This document shows positions 40,576 to 50,870 of a DNA stretch of 64,000 nucleotides, one piece after another (position 1 is the first letter of the stretch; each line of letters begins with the position of its first letter). Location of the stretch: NCBI GenBank assembly GCA_003218975.1, contig QHPD01000106.1:1-64000 (forward strand). The letters are read 5' to 3'. The translations under genes were made by a program, and so were the position numbers. The notes beneath the pieces were generated by a model, which made no database searches, was not told the DNA's origin, and was given only the letters and a program-made list of their open reading frames with translations. This DNA comes from Verrucomicrobiota bacterium (lineage in GTDB: Bacteria > Verrucomicrobiota > Verrucomicrobiia > Chthoniobacterales > UBA10450).

Positions 40576-42816
40576 ATGGCAAAGCCCACGTACGCCCGTA
40601 TCATCATTGATCGGGCGATCCATCGGGAGCTCGACTATTCCGTGCCGGAAACTTTGACCGAACGAGTCGGAGTCGGCTCCCGCGTACGCGTGCCGTTCCG
40701 CGACAAATCTGCGTTGGGCACGGTCGTCGCCGTTCTCGAGGAGAGCAAAGTGGAAGGCATCCGGCCGATTGAAGCGCTCGTTGGCGAGGGACCGATTCTT
40801 AGCGAGCAATTGCTCGAATTGGCGAAATGGATCGGCGCTTACTATTGCTGCCCGATCGAAACCGTCATGCGCAGCATGCTGCCTCAAGTTATCCGGCGTG
40901 CAGAAGTCGGGTGGAAAAAACAATTGTTCGTGCAGCCCGGATGTAAGATCGATAATGACCAACTCGAAAAATTGCGAAAACGCGCTCCGCGGCAGGCGGA
41001 ACTTCTGGAAGCAATCTCGCAGCTGGAAGCACCGATGCGCGCGGCACAGCTTCTGCGGCGAACCTCTCTCGACAACCAGACTCTGCGTGCGCTGGTGAAA
41101 CGCGGCCTTGCAGAGTTGCGCGAGGAAGCAGTGGTCCGCGATCCGCACGCCGACGAAGAATTCATTGCAACGTCGAATCTCGTCCTGAACGAGGAGCAAT
41201 CGTACGCACTCAAGGAAATCACGCAAGCGCTCGACGCGCCGGAAAATGCGCGCACGATTCTGTTGCACGGCGTAACCGGCTCCGGCAAAACAGAAATTTA
41301 TTTACAGGCGATCCGGGCCGCGCTCGACCGCGCACGCACCGCGATCGTTCTCGTACCGGAAATTTCGCTGACGCCGCAGACGGTTGAGCGCTTCAAAGGC
41401 CGTTTCGCCGAAGCGCAAGACGCGGTCGCGGTGTTGCATAGCCATTTATCCGAGGGCGAACGTCACGACGAATGGCATAAAATCCATTCTGGCCGCGCGC
41501 GCATCGTGATCGGCGCGCGGAGCGCGGTCTTCGCGCCGCTGAAAAACCTAGGCCTCATCGTCGTCGATGAGGAACACGAGACGACCTACAAACAGGAGGA
41601 AGCACCGCGGTATCACGCGCGCGATGTTGCAGTCGTGCGCACGAAGATCGAGAAATGCGTCGTGGTTCTTGGAAGCGCTACGCCATCGCTCGAGAGCTAT
41701 CACAACGCTGCGATCGGAAAATACCGTTTGGCCACGCTCACCCAGCGCATTGACGAAAAGCAGATGCCGCTGATACGTATTGTCGATCTGCGCCAGGAAC
41801 GACGGAAGGAAAAGAAAGCCGCTATTCTGTCGGAAAAGTTGTCGCAAGCCATTGCCACTCGTCTGGAGAAACGCGAACAGACAATTCTGTTTCTGAACCG
41901 GCGCGGCTTTTCCACGTCGTTGCTTTGCAGCAATTGCGGCGAAGCGCGCAACTGTCCGAATTGCAGTGTCGCGCTTACGTTTCACCGACATCCCGCTGTC
42001 GCCGGACGATTGAGCTGTCATTTGTGCGGGCATACTGCGGCCGTGCCAAAGAAATGTCCGGCTTGCGGAAAAGATGCGCTGATTTATTACGGCTTTGGCA
42101 CCGAGAAAGTTGAATCGACTGTAGCGCAGATTTTTCCAAAAGCCGTCGTGCGCCGCATGGACGCCGACTCCATGACGCGAAAGGAAGCGTATCGTGAAAC
42201 TTTAAGAAATTTCCGCACTGGCAAGATCGACATCCTCGTCGGTACGCAGATGATCGCGAAGGGCTTGCATTTTCCGAACGTTACGCTCGTAGGAATTATC
42301 AATGCCGATCTGGCTTTGCATTTGCCCGATTTTCGCGCAGGCGAACGCACCTTTCAGCTTCTTACGCAAGTTGCCGGGCGCGCCGGGCGGGGCGAAACAT
42401 CGGGCGAAGTGTTCGTGCAGACGTACACGCCGTTTTCGCCCTCGATTCAGTTCGCGCGGCACCACGATTTCGCCGGCTATTTCCAACAAGAACTGGAGTT
42501 TCGTGAGCGCTGCGATTTTCCGCCGTTCAAGCACGCAATCTTAATTACGGTCCGCTCGCCGCACGAAGGTCGCGCAAAACTTTCAGCCGAAACGTTAAAG
42601 CGCCGATTGAAAGAAGCGCTACCGGAAGAATTCATCCTAGGCGATGCGGCGCCTGCGCCACTGGAAAAACTGCAAGGCCAATACCGGTTTCACATCTTGA
42701 TCCGCGGCCAAGCCATCATGCGCCTGAGTCGGCTCGTCCGCGAAACGCTGGACAAACTGCCGTTCCCCGAAGACGTCACCGTTACCGTCGATGTCGATCC
42801 CCACCAACTGCTGTAA
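40576..42816 (+). CDS. priA: Primosomal protein N' (replication restart helicase)
   Basis: 746 aa; LLHGVTGSGKTEIYLQ, DEEHE, zinc-binding CSNCGEARNCPNCSVALTFH...CHLCGH...CPACGK. Confidence 0.97.
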   Translation: MAKPTYARIIIDRAIHRELDYSVPETLTERVGVGSRVRVPFRDKSALGTVVAVLEESKVEGIRPIEALVGEGPILSEQLLELAKWIGAYYCCPIETVMRSMLPQVIRRAEVGWKKQLFVQPGCKIDNDQLEKLRKRAPRQAELLEAISQLEAPMRAAQLLRRTSLDNQTLRALVKRGLAELREEAVVRDPHADEEFIATSNLVLNEEQSYALKEITQALDAPENARTILLHGVTGSGKTEIYLQAIRAALDRARTAIVLVPEISLTPQTVERFKGRFAEAQDAVAVLHSHLSEGERHDEWHKIHSGRARIVIGARSAVFAPLKNLGLIVVDEEHETTYKQEEAPRYHARDVAVVRTKIEKCVVVLGSATPSLESYHNAAIGKYRLATLTQRIDEKQMPLIRIVDLRQERRKEKKAAILSEKLSQAIATRLEKREQTILFLNRRGFSTSLLCSNCGEARNCPNCSVALTFHRHPAVAGRLSCHLCGHTAAVPKKCPACGKDALIYYGFGTEKVESTVAQIFPKAVVRRMDADSMTRKEAYRETLRNFRTGKIDILVGTQMIAKGLHFPNVTLVGIINADLALHLPDFRAGERTFQLLTQVAGRAGRGETSGEVFVQTYTPFSPSIQFARHHDFAGYFQQELEFRERCDFPPFKHAILITVRSPHEGRAKLSAETLKRRLKEALPEEFILGDAAPAPLEKLQGQYRFHILIRGQAIMRLSRLVRETLDKLPFPEDVTVTVDVDPHQLL

Positions 42817-42820
42817 TCTT

Positions 42821-42872
42821 CTGGGGAGCGCACGCGCCTCGCGTGCTGGCGATCGCGCCCTCGCGATCGCGA
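42821..42872. repeat. Family C repeat, intergenic copy
   Basis: ctggggagcgcacgcgcctcgcgtgctggcgatcgcgccctcgcgatcgcg. Confidence 0.75.
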
Positions 42873-43000
42873 ACTTCGTCAGCTAAAAGGGCCGCGCACT
42901 GCACGAACAGCGCACCTATGATAGTCGTAACACGCATCGAGGACTGCGAGGAACAAGTTCAGCCATCTGCCGTCGGTTGCAAATAGCAGGCATAACGCAT

Positions 43001-43954
43001 TCATCTTCCGGGCGGGGCCGATGGCAATACCCGGCCATACTCGGATGTCTTGCCGTGCATCTCGAAGTAGTGGTACGCCTCGAGAGCGACGTCGCTAATG
43101 GCGCGCCCCGCAGCTTTCTCGTCGCGGTCGTAAGCGGTCATCACGCTGATGGCAAACGGACGGTTTTGCGCATAAACGATTCCTGAGTCCGTCCGCACAG
43201 CTTCCAACTCTCCGGGCTTGTTAGCCACCTGAACATTCTCGGGCAAATAACGCGGAATGTAACTCTGCTTCGATGTCGAAAGCTGTTTGATGAACTCCGC
43301 GGTTGCTTGCTTGTCTAACACCTTCTCTTTGTAAATAGCTTCCAACAGCCGAACCATTTCCTGCGGCGTGGCGACGTTCTCGTCGCCACGCCGAGCGGCT
43401 GCGACATCCATCATTTTTCGGCGCAACATCGTTTTCGACAGTCCAAGGCTATGAAGCATTGCGTTTACGTTATCTTTGCCCACGCGATCGATGAGAACGT
43501 TGGTGGCAGCGTTATCGCTCACTGTAACCATGAATTGAGCCAGGTCGCGGTTGGTAACGCGTGTCACACCGGCAGTGAGACCAGCCATGATCCGGCTGTC
43601 TTCGACAAGGTCTTTGGGATCGAAGGTATAAATGTCGTCCAACCTGGCTTTTCCTTTTGCTCCTGCGCGCGCTTCTTGGTCCTGACGATACAGTTCCAGG
43701 AGGATCGCGATTTTGATCGAGCTGGCAGCGGGAAACACGCGGTCAGCGTTGCGCAAGAGAACTCGACCGTCGGTGAGATCGAGAATGGCCACACCCATCA
43801 CGCCATCGAGTCGGTTGGCAATTTCATCAACGCGCGTCTCCAGCTTTTTCCAAAGCAAATCGCTGCCCGTGTCGCGCGGTGCTGCTTCAGGTTTCTGCTG
43901 ACCAAAAGCGTTCGCGGCTAATGCGAGGCCAATAGAGAATGCGATGACCCTCAT
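43001..43954 (-). CDS. Class A beta-lactamase-like serine hydrolase
   Basis: Signal peptide; FPAASSIKIAILLEL (SxxK), MVTVSDNAATN (SDN), VANKPGELEAVRTDSGIVY (KPG). Confidence 0.85.
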   Translation of the reverse strand: MRVIAFSIGLALAANAFGQQKPEAAPRDTGSDLLWKKLETRVDEIANRLDGVMGVAILDLTDGRVLLRNADRVFPAASSIKIAILLELYRQDQEARAGAKGKARLDDIYTFDPKDLVEDSRIMAGLTAGVTRVTNRDLAQFMVTVSDNAATNVLIDRVGKDNVNAMLHSLGLSKTMLRRKMMDVAAARRGDENVATPQEMVRLLEAIYKEKVLDKQATAEFIKQLSTSKQSYIPRYLPENVQVANKPGELEAVRTDSGIVYAQNRPFAISVMTAYDRDEKAAGRAISDVALEAYHYFEMHGKTSEYGRVLPSAPPGR

Positions 43955-44128
43955 AATTCTTTGGGTTTAATTTTCAGTGCGACAAAAGCGGAAACGTGTC
44001 ACCGATTTTGCCCGGAGCAGCGTGGTCGGTCGAGAGCGATTTTAGAGTGCTACGCCGCGATCCAAACGCCGCGGTTGAAACTGCATCGTTACACGGATAG
44101 CATGAAAAAATTAAAACTGGAGGTCATA

Positions 44129-44320
44129 ATGGCAGCACAAAGAAAATCGATCGATTGCAGAAATTATCCGAGCGAAAAAAACTGTTCGCTGAAAATTTCG
44201 GGAACGGAGCAAGAAGTCCTCGACGCCGCAGTGCAACATGCGGCCTCGGCGCACGGGCACGAGAACACACCGGAACTGCGCGAGCAGATCAAATCGATGC
44301 TCAGGGACGAGTCAGACTAG
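44129..44320 (+). CDS. DUF1059-like small protein
   Basis: AQRKSIDCRNYPSEKNCSLKISGTEQEVLDAAVQHAASAHGHENTPELREQIKSML; CTGGAGG upstream. Confidence 0.7.
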   Translation: MAAQRKSIDCRNYPSEKNCSLKISGTEQEVLDAAVQHAASAHGHENTPELREQIKSMLRDESD

Positions 44321-45233
44321 AAGAATTTGCCCGGCATCGGAATTCTCTTTTTCCGAGTCGTCCCCGTTGCGTCTCCGCTTCAATGTCGAGCTCGGCCAGT
44401 AGCTGGCGCGCGATGCCGGAAAGTTTGCCGGACCATGCAACACCGACGACTACCGGCGGGAAGTGCGACAGTGGAAGAGCGCGCAGTTGTGGTGGTGGCT
44501 TGAAGCCAGGCACCGCGACCGCCAAACCGATACCGTACCCGCTGGCAACGTAACGTTCGATCAATCGCGCCGAGTTGACCTCGATTCCGCAAAACCATTC
44601 CACTCCGAGCCGCTCAAGGCCGCGCTGAAAATATGCATGAACGGGATCGGTCCGGGGAAAACTGACCAGCGTCTCTTCGATCTTATCGCGTTTCCACAAC
44701 TCTTCAGCGCGCGCCAGCTTAGATTTTTTGTGGACCAACAGAATCAACGGCAGCTCGAGCAGCGGTCGCACCTGAATTCCAGCGCGCGATTTTTTGTCGA
44801 TTAGCATGATGGCAAGATCGACATCGCGAGCCAAAAGTAATCTTTCCGCTTCAGCGCGAGCCGCTTCGTGCAGATAAAGCCGAAACGCGGGAAATTTTAG
44901 CCGGAGGCATTCCAAGATTTGCGGCAGGTAATCGTGCAGCACGATTGACGGAGCGGCGATGCGCAATTGCGGCGAACTGTTCTGGCGCAGCCTTTCGGCG
45001 ACGATGTCGATGTTATCGAAGAACGGTTTGATGAACTCGAAAAGCTCCGCGCCCGCGGGCGAGAGCGCGAATGGCCGCCGCTGAAACAGCTTGATGCCAA
45101 GTGACTCTTCCAGTTTCGCGATTTGTCCGCTGACCGCCGGTTGCTGAATGCCATACGGAATATTGCGCACCGCGGCTGCGATGCCGCCGTGTTTCGCGAC
45201 GAAATAGAACAACTCGAGGTGATGAATGTTCAT
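44301..45233 (-). CDS. LysR-family transcriptional regulator
   Basis: MNIHHLELFYFVAKHGGIAAAVRNIPYGIQQPAVSGQIAKLEESLGIKLFQRRPFALSPAG. Confidence 0.93.
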   Translation of the reverse strand: MNIHHLELFYFVAKHGGIAAAVRNIPYGIQQPAVSGQIAKLEESLGIKLFQRRPFALSPAGAELFEFIKPFFDNIDIVAERLRQNSSPQLRIAAPSIVLHDYLPQILECLRLKFPAFRLYLHEAARAEAERLLLARDVDLAIMLIDKKSRAGIQVRPLLELPLILLVHKKSKLARAEELWKRDKIEETLVSFPRTDPVHAYFQRGLERLGVEWFCGIEVNSARLIERYVASGYGIGLAVAVPGFKPPPQLRALPLSHFPPVVVGVAWSGKLSGIARQLLAELDIEAETQRGRLGKREFRCRANSSSLTRP

Positions 45234-45341
45234 GATCGAAAGCGTCGATGAAATCCGCCATTTTTATCAATTAACGCTCACTGCGCAAAGCAGCTATCCT
45301 CTCTTGCTCGCCCGGATTACGCGGCCAAGTATAACAAACAA

Positions 45342-48302
45342 ATGGAACTCTTGATTCTGTTCATCATCGGTCTGTTAATCGTGATTTTCATCCTGCCGTT
45401 TGTCGCGTTCGCAAAGGCGAACACAGCAAAGCGCGGCGTTGACGACCTAGTCACTCGACTTTCATCCCTCGAAAACGAAGTGCGCAGTTTGCGGCGGCAA
45501 ACCGTTCCTGTGCCGAAGTCGGAGGCGGTTGAGGCCATTCCGCCACCGCTTCCGACCACAATCTCCGCTCCGGTCGTGGAAGAGAAAAAATCGGTACCAC
45601 CGCCAATCTCGCAAAAAATTGCTGAAGCAACTGTTCCTCAAACCGCAAGACCGGCCAAACCTTCAATGGATTGGGAGCAGTTTATGGGCGCGAAACTGTT
45701 CGCGTGGATCGGCGGGCTGGCGCTTTTCCTCGGCGTGGCGTTTTTCGTGAAATATTCGTTTGAGCATAATCTCATCCCACCGGAGCTGCGGGTTGCGATT
45801 GGATTCCTCGTTGGCGCCAGTCTTCTCATCGGCGGTCTGCTCCTCAAACGGAAGGAAAACGCGGTCACTGCGCAGACGCTCTGCGCGACTGGGATCCTTG
45901 TGCTCTATGCCGTGACGTTTGCCTGTCGATCTTATTATCACTTTCGGTTCTTTGGTCTCATTCCGACCTTTTTGTTGATGTCGCTCATCACGGCCGTCGC
46001 GTTTCTGCTCGCCGTCCGATTGAATGCGATTGTCGTAGCTGTGCTCGGCATCGCAGGCGGTTTTCTCACGCCGGTATTGCTTTCAACGGGCCAGGATCAT
46101 CCGCTCGGACTTTTCATGTACATCGCGCTGCTCGACATCGGTCTGCTCGGAGTCGGGCAACGACAACGCTGGAATGTGCTCCCCATCCTGGGCGCGGTTG
46201 GAACTTCGCTGATGCAATTCGCCTGGATCGCGACGTTCTTTGTTTCCGAAAAATATTTCGCCGGAAACAAAGTCCTTGTTGTCATGGCCGTGTTCGCCGG
46301 ATTTCAGGCGTTGTTTCTCGCGGCGGCGGCGTGGTCGAAACGGACCGCAAAAATCAACCGTGAACTTCTCACCTGCGCCATTTGGCTCGCCGCGGTCGCG
46401 ATGTGCTCGGCGTTTTACCTGCTCTCGTTCCAAACGATCGCGCAACGGCCGACGCTGCTGTTCAGCTACCTGTTTGTTGTCGACCTTGGCTTGCTCGCGC
46501 TAACGCTAATTCAAAGCAGGCTCGTCATCGTTGAAGCGTTGGCCGGGCTGGCGGCGTTCATTTTTCTTGGCACGTGGACAGGAAACTATCTCACAACCGC
46601 CAATCTTTATGTCGCGCTGGCGTTCTATTTTGTCTTCGCGCTTTTCCATGCGACGGCGCCACTCGCCCTGCAACGTCTGCGCAGGATCGAGATCCCGTGG
46701 TGGAGCCATGCATTTCCCGCTCTCGCACTGCTACTGGTGTTGATGCCGATTTTTCAGCTCAGCCAGCTTTCGATTTTTGTCTGGCCGTTCGTGCTGATTG
46801 TCGATCTTCTCGCGATTGTTCTCGCTCTAACGACGGCTACGCTGCTCCCGATTCTTGGCGTGCTCCTGCTCACGCTTGTGACCATGGGCGCGTGGCTCTG
46901 CCGGATTCCGAGTGAACTCACCGGCTTACCAATAGCACTGTGTCTCCTCGGCGGCTTCGCGATTTTCTTTCTGCTCGCAGCGAGTTGGGCGTCCCGCCGA
47001 TTGGTTGCAAGTGGCGCAGTCACGCGCGCACCAAATCTTTTCGGCAACATCGTTGACCCAGTAAATCTTTCCGTTCAACTTCCCGCGCTCTCGGCGACGC
47101 TGCCGTTTCTGCTGCTCATCATGGTGACGCTGCGGTTACCGCTCGCGAATCCGTCTCCTGTATTCGGCTTGGCGTTATTGTTAGTCATTTTGCTTCTCGG
47201 TATGAGCGAAGCCTTTTCGCTCGATCTGCTCCCGACGGTCGCACTCGTCTCGGTGCTCGCGCTGGAGCACGCATGGCATTTTGAACATTTCGATCCAACG
47301 CGTGCCACGCTACCACTGATTTGGTATCTCGGATTTTACGCGCTGTTCACCATCTTTCCCTTCATTTTCTACCAAAAGCTTGCCGGAAAAACGGCCCCGT
47401 GGGCAACAGCCGCGCTCGCGGGTCCGTTACATTTTTATCTGGTGTATCAACTTATTCGCACTGCGTATCCAGGCGGAGTTCCCGGTTTGGTGCCAGCTGC
47501 ATTTGCAGTGCCTTCGTTACTCGGACTCTTCGTGCTGCTCAAACGCACACCGCTCACGAGTCCGGCACGCAATGCGCAGCTGGCGCTCTTTGGCGGAGCC
47601 ACCCTGTTTTTCATCACGCTGATTTTCCCGACCCAGCTCGATCGCCAATGGATCACGGTCGGTTGGGCGTTGGAAGGCGCAGCGCTTTGCTGGTTTTTTC
47701 ATCGCGTGCCGCACTCGGGACTGCGCCTGGTGGGCGTCGGTTTGCTCGTCGCCGTGTTCGCGCGCCTCGCGTTCAATCCGGCCGTGCTCAGTTATCACCC
47801 GCGCGCCGCATTCCCGATTCTTAATTGGTATCTTTACACCTACGGCATCGCGACAGTGTGCCTGTTCGCCGGCGCACGATTGCTCGCGCCGCCGCGCCAT
47901 CTAATTCTCGGTCGAGATGTGCTGCCGTTGCTTTACACGCTCGGGACCGTACTCGCATTTCTGATCGTAAACATCGAGATCGCCGATTACTTTAGTACGC
48001 CGGGCGCGGTCACGTTGACATTTCAATTCTCAGGAAATTTTGCGCGCGACATGAGCTACAGCATCGCGTGGGCGTTGTTTGCGCTGTTGCTGCTCATTGT
48101 CGGAATTCGAAAGCGAACCGCGCCGGGGCGTTACGCCAGTCTGGCTTTGCTCGGCATCACCGTCGTGAAGCTTTTCTTTCACGATCTTTCCCAGCTTGAG
48201 CAACTTTATCGCATTGGCGCGTTCGTCGTCGTCGCCGTGATCGCTATCCTCGCATCGTTTCTGTATCAGCGGTTTCTTGCAGCGGCGGAAGAAAAACAAT
48301 GA
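45342..48302 (+). CDS. DUF2339 multi-TM membrane protein
   Basis: 986 aa; many TM segments; WEQFMGAKLFAWIGGLALFLGVAFFVKYSFEHNLIPPELRVAIGF. Confidence 0.88.
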   Translation: MELLILFIIGLLIVIFILPFVAFAKANTAKRGVDDLVTRLSSLENEVRSLRRQTVPVPKSEAVEAIPPPLPTTISAPVVEEKKSVPPPISQKIAEATVPQTARPAKPSMDWEQFMGAKLFAWIGGLALFLGVAFFVKYSFEHNLIPPELRVAIGFLVGASLLIGGLLLKRKENAVTAQTLCATGILVLYAVTFACRSYYHFRFFGLIPTFLLMSLITAVAFLLAVRLNAIVVAVLGIAGGFLTPVLLSTGQDHPLGLFMYIALLDIGLLGVGQRQRWNVLPILGAVGTSLMQFAWIATFFVSEKYFAGNKVLVVMAVFAGFQALFLAAAAWSKRTAKINRELLTCAIWLAAVAMCSAFYLLSFQTIAQRPTLLFSYLFVVDLGLLALTLIQSRLVIVEALAGLAAFIFLGTWTGNYLTTANLYVALAFYFVFALFHATAPLALQRLRRIEIPWWSHAFPALALLLVLMPIFQLSQLSIFVWPFVLIVDLLAIVLALTTATLLPILGVLLLTLVTMGAWLCRIPSELTGLPIALCLLGGFAIFFLLAASWASRRLVASGAVTRAPNLFGNIVDPVNLSVQLPALSATLPFLLLIMVTLRLPLANPSPVFGLALLLVILLLGMSEAFSLDLLPTVALVSVLALEHAWHFEHFDPTRATLPLIWYLGFYALFTIFPFIFYQKLAGKTAPWATAALAGPLHFYLVYQLIRTAYPGGVPGLVPAAFAVPSLLGLFVLLKRTPLTSPARNAQLALFGGATLFFITLIFPTQLDRQWITVGWALEGAALCWFFHRVPHSGLRLVGVGLLVAVFARLAFNPAVLSYHPRAAFPILNWYLYTYGIATVCLFAGARLLAPPRHLILGRDVLPLLYTLGTVLAFLIVNIEIADYFSTPGAVTLTFQFSGNFARDMSYSIAWALFALLLLIVGIRKRTAPGRYASLALLGITVVKLFFHDLSQLEQLYRIGAFVVVAVIAILASFLYQRFLAAAEEKQ

Positions 48303-48592
48303 AGCGAAATCGACGATTTCACCGACTAGGTAAACCGCTGCGCCTTTGTATTGGCGACGATTCTCTCCACGCAGACGTCATTGTCATTCGAACCTAACGA
48401 GTGGCGCCAGACACAGGCGCTCAACGTTCCAACGGCGGGCTTGATGCGCGTGAATCTTCACGTCGCGACGTTAGACCTGGCGCGGTCCGCACTCGAAGAC
48501 TTCGCATGTCGATCCAACTGGAAACCAGCTAGCTTACCTGCGCGCAGTCATCAGTTAAATCAATGATGACGCAAAAGATTATCGATTAACGC

Positions 48593-49035
48593 ATGGCGCG
48601 CTCGCGAGCCGAGCATTTGCGCATGATTGCGAAGAAATTCGCACTCGCATTTGGCATCGCCGTTGTTTTTCCGGCGATGATTCGCTGCGGAGTAAGCACA
48701 TTCTCGCCAGAGCCGCGATGGCAGGACCACCATGTTACACCGCTGATTGATTCAAATTCTGCGGAGTACCAGAAGAAGGACGCGGCGTATAGAGCCGCCT
48801 GAGAAAATGTTCGAGAAGCATCTTTTCGCATTCGCCGTGCCGCTGGGTCGGCGCATTTCTGCCTATCCCGGCTATCGGCACCGGACTGATGTTCGGTGGT
48901 ATCTTCAGTGTCGACGATGGTTATTTTAATTACTGGTCAGAGCTTTCCGCCCAGCCTAAGTTTTCTTCGCTTCTCGCGGCTTTCATCGTCCTGCTCGTCG
49001 TTGGGTATCGGAAGCTTGAGAAGAAAGAGACCTGA
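48593..49035 (+). pseudogene. Frameshifted small membrane protein gene
   Basis: Three-frame reconstruction: MIAKKFALAFGIAVVFPAMIRCGVSTFSPEPRWQDHHV / EKMFEKHLFAFAVPLG / PIPAIGTGLMFGGIFSVDDGYFNYWSELSAQPKFSSLLAAFIVLLVVGYRKLEKKET*. Confidence 0.7.
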
Positions 49036-49098
49036 TAGTTGTGCGCAACGAAGGGGCATGCGCTGTTTCGAAACGGTGACTCCGCTAGGAACGCAAAA

Positions 49099-49947
49099 AT
49101 GAAACAGCTACTTGTCACCTTCGCGACGTTGGTCGGCATCGCCATCATGTGTGCCATTTCCGTTGGATGGCTGCTCGCGCATCCGGTTCAAACCCGGATC
49201 GGAAATCCTCCCACCGACCTAGCCGCTCAACCGCTCACCTTTGCGAGCGATTTGGGCGCAAATGTCCACGGTTGGTGGTGTCCAATCCAAAATCGTCGCG
49301 GCGCTGTCTTACTTCTGCCCGGTATTCGCGCGAATCGTTTAAGCATGATTGATCGCGCGCGATTTCTGCATCGTGCCGGTTACTCGGTCCTGCTTATTGA
49401 TTTCCAGGCAACCGGCGAAACCAAAGGCGATCACATCACGTTTGGGTGGAAAGAAAGTCGCGATGTGCTTGCTGCGATAAATTTTGTTCGCCATATCGAT
49501 CCAACCGCTCGCGTTGCGATTATCGGCAGTTCATTGGGCGGCGTAGCTGCTCTGCTCGCAACTCCGCCGCTGAGAGTTGATGGGCTTGTGCTCGAGGAAG
49601 TCTATCCCACGATTGAAATCGCAACTCGCAACCGGATGGAAAATTACCTCGGCCGCGTCGGCCGAATCTTGACGCCCGTCCTGTTGAACCAATTGCAGTG
49701 GCGGCTTGGCGTTTCGGCTTCGCAATTGCGCCCGGTCGATCACATCGCCAACGTCGAGTGCCCAGTGCTCATCATGAGCGGGGAAAAAGACAGAAACAGC
49801 AGACCATCCGATACACAGATGCTGTTTGAGCGCGCGCGATCTCCCAAGCAACTTTGGTTCGTGCCGAACGCCGGACATGTCGATCTTCATAGAGCGGCCC
49901 GAGTTGATTATGAGTCGCGCGTCCTTGCCTTCCTCGAACAGATGTGA
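49099..49947 (+). CDS. Alpha/beta hydrolase
   Basis: LLLPGIRANRLSMIDRARFLHRAGYSVLLIDFQATGETKG...VAIIGSSLGGVAALLA. Confidence 0.85.
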   Translation: MKQLLVTFATLVGIAIMCAISVGWLLAHPVQTRIGNPPTDLAAQPLTFASDLGANVHGWWCPIQNRRGAVLLLPGIRANRLSMIDRARFLHRAGYSVLLIDFQATGETKGDHITFGWKESRDVLAAINFVRHIDPTARVAIIGSSLGGVAALLATPPLRVDGLVLEEVYPTIEIATRNRMENYLGRVGRILTPVLLNQLQWRLGVSASQLRPVDHIANVECPVLIMSGEKDRNSRPSDTQMLFERARSPKQLWFVPNAGHVDLHRAARVDYESRVLAFLEQM

Positions 49948-50810
49948 AAGTGAAGATTTCCGCTGGACAGCGCCTCTTGCTCGTCGTTGCCGCTGTATAT
50001 TTCGCTGTGATCCTCTTCAGTCATTTGCCGGATCATTTGATCTTATTTCCAACAAGAGCGCCGATCGCTACCGGCGGCGCGGTTCGTAAAGCGATCCCGT
50101 TTCAGAATGGGGAATTGGAAATCTGGACAGCGAAATCGCAGCGAGCACAGAAACAGGGCAGCGCGGACGTTTACATCTTCCGCTTTTATGGCAATGCGGA
50201 TCGCGCGGAGCGCTGGGTCGCGGCGGAGGCGGAAGAATGGAATGGCCGCGCCGTAGAAATCTGGGGAATGAATTACCCCGGCTTTGGCGGCAGCACCGGA
50301 CCGGCGCGCCTTTCCAAGATCGGGCCGGGGGCGCTTGCGGCATTTGATGAATTAAAACGTCACGCGGTTGATCGGCCTATCATCACTTATGGGGCAAGCA
50401 TCGGCGCGACTGCTGCGCTCCACGTGGCTGCGTCCCGGCCCGCCGGGATCGCCGGATTGATTTTGCACAATCCTCCGCCGCTGCGCGAGATGATCCTGCG
50501 TCGGTTTGGTTGGTGGAATCTGTGGCTGTTGGCGGGTCCTGTCGCGTTGCAAATTCCGCGAGAGCTCGACAGCATTGCAAACGCTAAGGCGATTCATGCG
50601 CCGGCAATTTTTTTGTTGGCGGGAAGAGATGAAGTAGTCGCGCCTCGTTATCATCGGCTGGTGGTTGACGCTTACGCTGGGGAAAAGCGCGTGATTACAC
50701 TCCCCGGCGCTTACCACAACGATCCGATTCAAGGCACAGCGCTGACAGACTTCTATCGCGCTCTTGATTGGTTGCTGCCGAAGGCGAATTCACATTCCGT
50801 ACCGCAGTAG
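49944..50810 (+). CDS. Alpha/beta hydrolase (second, adjacent)
   Basis: AVEIWGMNYPGFGGSTGPARL...ITYGASIGATAALHVAASRP; ATGA overlap with the previous gene. Confidence 0.82.
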   Translation: MKVKISAGQRLLLVVAAVYFAVILFSHLPDHLILFPTRAPIATGGAVRKAIPFQNGELEIWTAKSQRAQKQGSADVYIFRFYGNADRAERWVAAEAEEWNGRAVEIWGMNYPGFGGSTGPARLSKIGPGALAAFDELKRHAVDRPIITYGASIGATAALHVAASRPAGIAGLILHNPPPLREMILRRFGWWNLWLLAGPVALQIPRELDSIANAKAIHAPAIFLLAGRDEVVAPRYHRLVVDAYAGEKRVITLPGAYHNDPIQGTALTDFYRALDWLLPKANSHSVPQ

Positions 50811-50870
50811 GACGTCCGAATCTGTGCGGCGCCTCTCGTCCGCTGCACCGGCCGGGATCAACGATCCCGA

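Noticed and set aside
40516-41268. 5' extension of the lytic transglycosylase ORF (39913..41268)
   Set aside because: The extension is antisense to priA and has no protein-like motifs; the true start is likely near 40515.
43001-43954. Beta-lactamase-like gene as an acquired resistance determinant
   Set aside because: It has SxxK/SDN/KPG motifs, but it sits among housekeeping genes outside the integron with no mobility signals; resistance function cannot be claimed from sequence.
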